Of a stretch of DNA of 64,000 bases, positions 56,701-64,000 are shown piece by piece. The stretch's first letter is position 1; each line of letters opens with the position of its first letter. A program made the position numbers and the translations under genes. The notes under the pieces were generated by a model that saw only the letters and a list, made by a program, of their open reading frames with translations, was not told the origin of the DNA and did no database searches. The DNA comes from Argentina anserina (lineage: Eukaryota > Streptophyta > Magnoliopsida > Rosales > Rosaceae), in NCBI RefSeq assembly GCF_933775445.1, contig NC_065874.1, positions 24,374,501 through 24,438,500 on the forward strand, given 5' to 3'.

Positions 56701-58947
56701 AATGTGAGATTCTTGGAGAGAGAACCATAAGTCTGGTTTGTCGAAGGCTCAATCTTAGCTTCATCAAGAAACTTAAAGACCAAATTTGTTGTAGATGGAC
56801 TAACACGTGCTTTAAAACTGTTCAGGAAAGCCACCTCTGGTGATGAGATAAAATTGATAACCACTTTTTTTGATACAGAAAGCACATAGTTTCTCATACT
56901 CAAGTTGTGTTGCGCGAAGAACATATTGTTCTGCAAAGGCATCAGAATAGGTTGCTTCAGACAGCAGTTGACAAACATAGTTTTACAAATGTACAGAAAT
57001 ATATTGACAATAAAAAAGGCACAAGTTTTATGACAAGATAACCTATAGTCTACCAGTTACCTCAATATTTAACCATAAGGCTGGCGGTGCAAATTGCTTA
57101 GCCACATCTTCTACGGTGAGAATTGGGTACATATTGGCATCAAAGCTGTTAGCTCGACTATATACTCCCTGAGTAACTGTTTCGGTAACAAGAAATCAGT
57201 CAGCAACTGTTGACTATGCTACACCTAAATTGCAGCAATTTGAGCAAGTAACTAAGAACTACTCCATATTACACCTAAAGCATGACCAAAGTATGTTTCT
57301 AAAATACCAGATAGGATTACTGAAATTATAGTTTTCCAACAACTATGCAAACAGAAACTGTTGGAAAATGGCTCCACAAAGATCTGTCGCATCACATGAA
57401 ACAAGAGAAAACTTCATTTTGTTTTATTTTGAGCAATGAGCAAACTTCATTCTAATGTGCTGGGTTCTGAAATGCTAAAAAAAACCCTGATACAGAGGAA
57501 CATAGCCAGCTAATTTCTCCTTAAAATAAAATTAAGGTGTAAAACCATCATCAGCTTACAGTATGTGCTCAGACACACAATTATGTTGAGAAACTATAGT
57601 AAAAAACATTTAGTGTGCTTAAACAAAAGCAAGCCCCTCATGATGATATGATAAAAACACGCTGGACTCGGCAGAAGAATCTGAATCAATTGAGAAGGGA
57701 GAGGAAATAAATAAAAAATGACTGAAAAAAGAAAGAAGAGAGTCACAAAAAATAAATATCAAACATGAAAACAAGACCTCTCTCTTAATTAAAGAATCAC
57801 ATGTTAACAAAAACAGAATTGAACCTCCTATCAAATAAGTTAAAATAAAATGTCAATATATGAAAACAATTTCAGCCAATTTCACTCACCGAAAACATTC
57901 GCAAGGTCCTTGAGAGTATAGTCAATGCTAAACCACCCTTTCGTGCGAACTCCATTAACAGGGTAAGTCTTTTCCTTCTTTACAAAAACTTGATCCACAT
58001 TTGAATTGTTATTCAGCAGCAAGTCTGGAAAGCAAATTCCGGCTCCATCTTTGGTTAGTTGGACGTCACAATATAGTACCACATCTTGCACACTAGTGAT
58101 CAGTGCCAAATTGTAAGCTGCGGAACTGAAACCAGGAAAGAGGCCTGAAAATCCCCCTCGTGCCACGACAAAAGGTGGATCTCCTGCAAACCAACTCAAC
58201 CAGCTTATCTCAACTAAAGATGTTCCAAAAAAAAAAAAATCACAGTGCAAAAAACTGAACTAAAAAAGTGAAGGCTAAATTGTGTGAGACAACAACTTCC
58301 ATATATATGCATTTTCATCTTCAATCGACGACATATTATGCAAAGTTAGCTGTTTCTATGATTTTACAATGAAATATTTTGAGAAAATTAAATAACATCA
58401 AATTGTAGAGCATCCTTTACCAAAAGTAATCAGTGTCGATTTCAGTATACTAAAATTAGTCGAAAAAGCAACTTGTTTAGGTCTATATCTCCTTTAGTTA
58501 GTGATTAGCAAGCTCTGCTATCCCCCTATGCAAGAAAGTAGTAGTAGATTTTAGTTAAAAGCAGTGAATGGCTTTAAACATACATAGTACGCAACTCCTT
58601 CCTATTCTCTCTCAGTTTCCAAATTTGGAAACCCAGTCGAAACAAAAAAAAAACCGTCAGCAATAAATTCAACTCAAAATTTCTACACACTTCAACAAGA
58701 ACTCCTCCATTTTCTTCACAATCAAGAAAAATGAAACTCGGTAAAAACAAAATTCAACAAAAAATTACACACTCAGTCAAAAACGAACACACTCAATAAG
58801 CTCGAAGCTTAGAGAAAGCAAATGAGATCAGAGATATAGTTTACCAGTGAGTGTTTTCCAGGGACTAGATCCCTGAGCAGGGACGAGAGCTACCGAGTAG
58901 AGAAGAGCAGCGAGGAGTACGGCGACCGGAGCGCGTGAGTTCCACAT
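53790..58947 (-). CDS. Glycerophosphodiester phosphodiesterase-like protein, GPI-anchored type, 9 exons
   Basis: Exons: 58947-58845, 58183-57890, 57176-57061, 56930-56429, 56104-56066, 55926-55642, 55207-55065, 54682-54199, 54064-53790; total 2241 nt, 746 aa, normal for the plant GDPDL/SVL family. A signal peptide covers about residues 1-25. GDPD-like domain 1 is about 40-340 ([13 protein letters not shown]) and domain 2 about 352-660 ([11 protein letters not shown]). A Pro/Ala/Ser-rich linker and a hydrophobic C-terminal tail follow, as for GPI attachment. Known members act at the cell surface in wall organisation and root-hair or trichome shape. Lys359 sits where relatives usually have His (SHDGASG or SHNGASG in memory), and domain 1 also lacks the catalytic His, so enzymatic activity is doubtful. 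The exon 8/9 join (RYK|MTPAY) is the least certain. Confidence 0.9.
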
Positions 58948-59086
58948 TGCCGGAGAAGCCTCGCCGGCCGGCCACTGAGTAGAGGCGGCGCTACTACTGT
59001 GGAGGATCGCGACTTTGGAGTCGTCTCGGGAAATGTGTGGTGAGCTCTCGGAGGTTTTTTCAGGCTGGCATTTGCAGTATTTCTAG

Positions 59087-59094
59087 TATTTATA
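59087..59094 (-). promoter_or_regulatory. Likely TATA box of GDPDL
   Basis: TATAAATA on the minus strand about 140 nt before the ATG at 58947. Confidence 0.5.
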
Positions 59095-59099
59095 ATATG

Positions 59100-59790
59100 A
59101 AGAAAATGTTAAATTAAGAAAAGAATTGGAGTGTTTTGGTCTGTCTGTGGGTTTATTTTACAATAATCAATAATTAAGCTAAATTAAACTGAGGTGTTAA
59201 CATCAATGCAGAACCTGGTCTGGTTTTCTAAATACGCGCTTCCACGTTGTATGATTGAGCCAGCACCTCATTTGAGTGGTTTTTGTCGGGACGTGGTGAG
59301 GATAACTTGGATGAGTGGTGCCATTTGGACGCCGTAGCTTGCACGGGGAGAGTCAATGAAGGAGTCAACAGGCTTGAAGAAGCCGAGGTCCAGTCGAGCT
59401 GTGTAGGGAGCGCCACCGATTAGAGTAGTGGGGGGTGAAGACGGGGTCCACAACATGCCAATCTCTGTGTGTGTGAGAGAGTGCTTGCGTGGCCAATCAA
59501 TTATCGGATATGCCTGCCAAAGCCTAAACCTTCACAAACCCAACAACAACGCAGAGAAATGAACAGAACTACTCACTTCGAAAATTTCTGTTCATAATTT
59601 TTTTTTCCGATGAGATTCATAATTTCATGTTGTGAAGGTTGTTAATCGAATGTGTATGAGAAAATGGTGAAGAAATGGGTTATAACTCCGAGACGTAATT
59701 ACTCGGAGTTAAAATATCGACAAAATAAATTTTACGAGTGGATAATTATTATTGAATTTTTTTCGTTATTATACCGAATTTTTTACGTTG
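59100..59790. other. Spacer upstream of GDPDL
   Basis: GDPDL promoter side. Overlapping short minus-strand ORFs at 59228-59456 show no family I recognise. Confidence 0.5.
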
Positions 59791-59791
59791 A

Positions 59792-60396
59792 AGAGAAATT
59801 CTTGCGTGCGTTGAGCGTACCACGTGGCACTGTATCCCTCGAATAACAAGTCGACACGTGTTACTTGTTTTTCCCACCCCTGACATCTCCCTTGCCTCTG
59901 TTTCCAGATTTGTTAAGAGCTTCATCTCTCTTTCTCCGGAAGCAATCAAGATGTTCATCCTCATCAAAACATAAACCACAAAGCATGTCGAAATTAACCT
60001 GAGCCAACCATTTCACCCTCGGGTTCTGCTTCACCTGGACTGTCTTTTTTGTTTGATCAGATTGAGCTCTTGCTGGGGTTTTTTTAGCGGATGTGAAATT
60101 GGGGTTTATGATGATTATATATTGTAGCTCATATGATAATGTTGAATTTAAAATGTCATGCAAAAGAGAGAAGAAAGAGGTGCATAGGGAGTTTGGTAGT
60201 CGTACTGTATTAGAGACAGAGTTCTTGTTAAGAAGAAGAGACTCGAGCTATTCGGAAACAAAGAAGAAGAAGAACTTCGAAGAAGAAGAATAGAGAAAAA
60301 GAACTGTGGTGAGATGGGGATACAATAACACATGTTGCCTTTCTATTGGATGGATACAAAGCACGTGGTACGCTCAGCGCACGCAAGAATTTCTCT
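59792..60396. mobile_element. 605-bp inverted-repeat element
   Basis: The left end agagaaattcttgcgtgcg (59792) and the complement of the right end (60396) match for about 45 bp, including the G-box-bearing gtaccacgtg. The interior holds a 100-codon minus-strand ORF (59861-60163) of unknown relation. No clear target duplication, so the superfamily is open. Confidence 0.75.
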
Positions 60397-60399
60397 GAG

Positions 60400-63300
60400 T
60401 TGAAACTCTTGTGTTTGTCTTATGGGTAAGAAAATTAATAACCTAGTATTTTAGTGATTAAAATATTAAAAAAGCACGTCGTATCAATCGATTTCGGTCA
60501 TTTTTGTCCAAACTTAATTTCCATTTTGAAATTTAAGTGGCACCGCAATTTTTGTAGAACAAAGAGCTAGTTCTTCATATTTAATTTTTGTTATATTAAA
60601 ATTGCTAATCAATTGATACAATTCTAATTCAACTCGTTTTCTTTCTTTCTTTTTAATTTTTTTAGCTTATGCGCTAGAAAAATTCAAACTGACTTTTAAA
60701 ACAATTCTAATCCAAGCTTACACTATATTCTGCTCATAAAGCTGGATTTAGCTCACAAACCACATTTGCCAATTCTCCTATAAATTTTACTTCAAAAACG
60801 ACTATTTTGTTTTAAGCTTTATTTGAGACATTGACCAAAGATGGTTGTCATCGTCACATAGTCGTCCAACGATTTAGCAATTAGCAGTAAGAAAAACACC
60901 CAAACAACTCATCAAAAGAAAGAACCTTCCCAAATAGGTCGAGAAAACAAGTTTTAGTTCCATGGTTTTGTAAATCTTTGACAACTTGAGCTTCATCATA
61001 TATCACAACCTTAAGCATCTTGGAAATGTGAATATAAAAACAAATGGGATGAGAGGGACCAGATAAAGACCCTCTTAAGACGTACGACTTTTCTTTTCAT
61101 CTAAATGGAAAGTGAACACAAACGAAAAGGAAAGGTGATATAAAATTCCATGGAGGCCGGGGAGATTCCAAATTGCTCATAGAACGCCTTAGTTCAAATC
61201 TCGTGGAGCATACAAATGTCCAGGATATTCAGCACTTAAACTAGACTTTTGAATTTTATGGTCTTCTGACATATCATCTGTAGACTTTGGTATTCCACAC
61301 TCTCAGCCTTCCATTTGGTTTTTATAGTCACCGCTTACTTTGTCTCCAATATTCCATTTGGATCAGCTGGAAGGGAGTGTTCCTAAATGCTTCATGTCGA
61401 AATTTTTGTTGTTGTTGTTGTTGATTGTGTTCAAAACGTCAGGAAATAAAAACATCCATAGTTGTAAGATAATTGTTTTTTTTTTTCATTTTCTAGATGT
61501 CACTATAAATCATAGTCCTTGGTATTACTATAAAAAAGAGTATTTAGGGGGTTTAGTTAAAGATATAATTAATGATTTTCCTTCTCTGTGTAAACTAGTT
61601 CTTCAAGTAATGAAAGAACTCTTGCTTTGTGAGCTGGCTACTTATTGGAATAAGCTTACTTAACTATCTTTCACAAGTTCAGAGCTCTCATTAGTCATAT
61701 TACCCATCACACTCACTTACAAGTTGTGTATGATCAATCCTTTTACCAACCTTTTCTCTTTTTCTTATGTTGTTTTGGTCAAATTATTATTTTTTAAATT
61801 ATGACTCTTTTTTTTTAATCTATATACTCTTAGATAGAATGTCCATCGGATTACAATTGGTTGCAAGCAGAGAAAAATTATTATATGTATTTAGTACATA
61901 GTTTACGTACGTGACGTATATCTTTAATGTTATTAGTTTATTATTTATTGTATTTGTTTATGATTAGTTACTCATATTTAATTAATCTTTCTCCTTTTCA
62001 CCGCGTGTATGTTTACTACATCATAAAATAATATGATTGACTGGGTACACCACATGACAGTGTCACGTGGTGTTCTAGGTACACAAAATATGTGATCAAT
62101 ATTCAAACCCTATCAAAATACTTCTTAGATCAAGTCAAGACTTCAAATCCTAAAGCACAATTGGGTGAAATATAAGCAACCATCTATGATATTGCAGTTC
62201 ATTCATTCAGACTAACATATTTAGTACTTTTGGTAGAAGTTAATTAAAAATTTTCCAAGAGGATACCCGAAGCACAAGTTAAAGACAAAAACAGTGGTTT
62301 GATTTGTTTATATTCTATGCTTGTTATTGTTAATAAATTAGAAACTCAACCTCTAATTGCTGTCGATAAAATCTACAAATTAAAATAGATATATTAATTA
62401 GAGTAGCACCAAGGCAACCTGGCACCACATGGAACTAGAATTAATAATGAAACGGAGGCTCTGGTTCAGCATAAATGATTGACCATCATGTTTCAACAAT
62501 CAATTAAATTTTGGGAATCTTTGAAGCAAATAAGAAAAAATTGCCTGATTCTATCAATACGTTCAATTTGAATAATATTTTCTCTAGCTAGGGATAGTCA
62601 TTTGTACAAAAATTAGTCGAGCTGGTGGTGATTGTCCAAACCAAGATCGTGCCAAAAAATTTATGGCATATATCAAGTGTATATTACGACAATGCCTTGT
62701 TTTGTTGTTTAAAAATTATTGTGCAATAGTTTACGGTTAATTTTGAGTTGTTTACAAGTCTATTAACGTCGTAAACCGATGCAAGATTAATTTATAAAGT
62801 GATGCGAGTAGGTAACACGGGTCTTAATCTGAAACATATATAAGCAATAAGTCGTACGCCAAGTATACTCAATATGTACATCCCCATGATCTTTGAGGAT
62901 CACCAAGTCGATCACCATGCACCTAGATTTTACCCTTTGTATTTCATTTTGGTCGATCTTGATAAATAAATCGTCTGAAAAGCCACGGGGCAACAGAGAA
63001 TTATTCTTCGACAATCACCATACTCCAATAAGGTTTCTGATCTTACCGTCGGCCACGGTGACTCCGACGCCGTCGTTTGTTGGTGACTCAATTGTTGTGA
63101 TTTGCATACTACTCCTTATAGTAGAACCACATTCTTTGAGATAATATTTACATTTGATTTCCAATTTATTTTAAGAAGAGATGTGATCAAGAAACCGACT
63201 GGAAGCCGCAGATATATGGAAATTGGAGGTTTAATTAATGAAAAGGAAAGAGACGTGGATTGGGATGTGAATGTCTGTGTTTGCAAGCATGAACACATTT

Positions 63301-63760
63301 ATTTGTTTAGACGTAGGATATATTTATCATGATTAAGACTACTTATACATATATAGATGACTTGGGTAAAGTTGACTTGGGGAAAAAGGTCAGTTTGTCC
63401 TACTCTCAGACTTTATTTCGACGTAAAATACACTTGATCAAATGATTTTACCACGTACTCTCAGTGGCGGACCTGTTGTGCACCAGTTTTCGCCAGACGG
63501 TCTTTGCCATTAGTGCCGTCCTCCCCGCTGGTTGTATGGGCGGACCCAGAATTCACCGTTGGACTTGAAATTTTTCTTTTAACGGACGTGATAATTTTTT
63601 TTTCAAGCGTCATGCCTTAAATTTTGAATAATAAATTTAAATTCAAACACGTAATATCTCAAATCAAAATCAATCATCACAATTACAATGTTTGCAAATC
63701 TTCAGCAAATAGTAAAAATAACATTTATAAGAAATTGATAAAAGACAATTCCTACAATAA
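60400..63760. other. Spacer with no recognisable gene
   Basis: AT-rich. A minus-strand stretch at about 62800-63070 has coding-like composition (RGFSDDLFIKIDQNEIQRVK) but no recognised family or exon structure. A 27-bp near-palindrome lies at 62047-62073. Confidence 0.45.
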
Positions 63761-63767
63761 CATTGAC

Positions 63768-64000
63768 AATGTTCATGGCACTTTGCTCAGACGTTTTTTA
63801 GACTTCAGTTGGTTGCTTTTGTTTATCAAATTGAAATCCAAACACAGCTGCACAACCTTACTTGGCTTCTATAGCTGATTATGATCCTGAACAAGTGATC
63901 AGGAAGACAAGTACTGAATTTGAATGGTCTGCTGCACATATATATATATATATATATATTTATATCTATCTGGCGGGGGTAGTTGTGAAATTGATCATAG
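63768..64000 (+). repeat. Long direct repeat, copy 2 (cut by window end)
   Basis: Second copy of 53062-53288, about 10.7 kb away, same orientation, with a longer (AT)n run at 63940-63959. Confidence 0.9.

Noticed and set aside
59228..59456. Two overlapping 62-aa minus-strand ORFs upstream of GDPDL
   Set aside because: Codon-like composition but no recognised family, no intron borders and no clear start context.
63466..63570. Possible hAT terminus (cagtggcggacc) with a nearby gggcggaccc
   Set aside because: Suggestive of element ends, but no partner end, target duplication or transposase could be paired with it in the window.

Overview
This is a plant nuclear window, almost certainly from a eudicot. 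The evidence is intron-rich genes, AT-rich spacers with (AT)n and (CT)n tracts, and dense transposon debris. Rosaceae is my guess from the general look of the repeats; nothing in the sequence proves it. Four apparently intact protein-coding genes are present, all on the minus strand. For each I rebuilt the exons by hand, and the exon lengths add up to an open frame: an AGO5-type ARGONAUTE (173-5692, 21 exons, 956 aa), a mitochondrial ATP10-like ATP synthase assembly factor (20052-23500, 7 exons, 273 aa), a Pro-X carboxypeptidase-like S28 peptidase (24610-27053, 9 exons, 499 aa) and a two-domain, probably GPI-anchored glycerophosphodiester phosphodiesterase-like protein (GDPDL, 53790-58947, 9 exons, 746 aa). 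The four functions are unrelated. They form a gene neighbourhood, not a pathway.

Between the genes are mostly repeats. 6-20 kb is gene-poor: a 135-bp direct repeat pair upstream of AGO5, then about 3 kb built from degenerate short AGTTAC-type repeats (about 8.2-11.1 kb), a 178-bp MITE, and AT-rich spacer with an inverted-repeat element. 27.7-37.9 kb is a three-layer nest of one LTR retrotransposon family with very long LTRs (about 2.5-3.3 kb). An outer solo LTR (TSD caata) is split by a second solo LTR (TSD atatc). That one is split by a plus-strand element that keeps its 5' LTR, a tRNA-Met-type primer site and decayed gag/protease remnants.

40.4-48.1 kb is a broken tandem copy of the S28 peptidase gene. 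It lacks exons 1-3, is frameshifted, carries a MITE at its 3' end, and is disrupted by an inverted-repeat element and two further solo LTRs of the same family (TSDs aaaac and gctgg). 48.4-52.65 kb holds a mariner-type MITE and a dead hAT (TTF/ZMYM-type) transposon. After GDPDL, 59-64 kb holds a 605-bp inverted-repeat element, spacer, and a last 233 bp that repeat the sequence lying just downstream of GDPDL. This hints at a second GDPDL copy outside the window.

The observation I find most unusual is in the LTR family. All five copies keep a TATA box about 317-324 bp from the LTR start, followed by a pyrimidine-rich leader and then a candidate splice donor and acceptor at matching places. The family may therefore carry an intron inside the LTR itself. 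Second is an exact 55-bp tandem duplication in AGO5 that duplicates a splice donor. Use of the second donor would remove the end of the PIWI domain.
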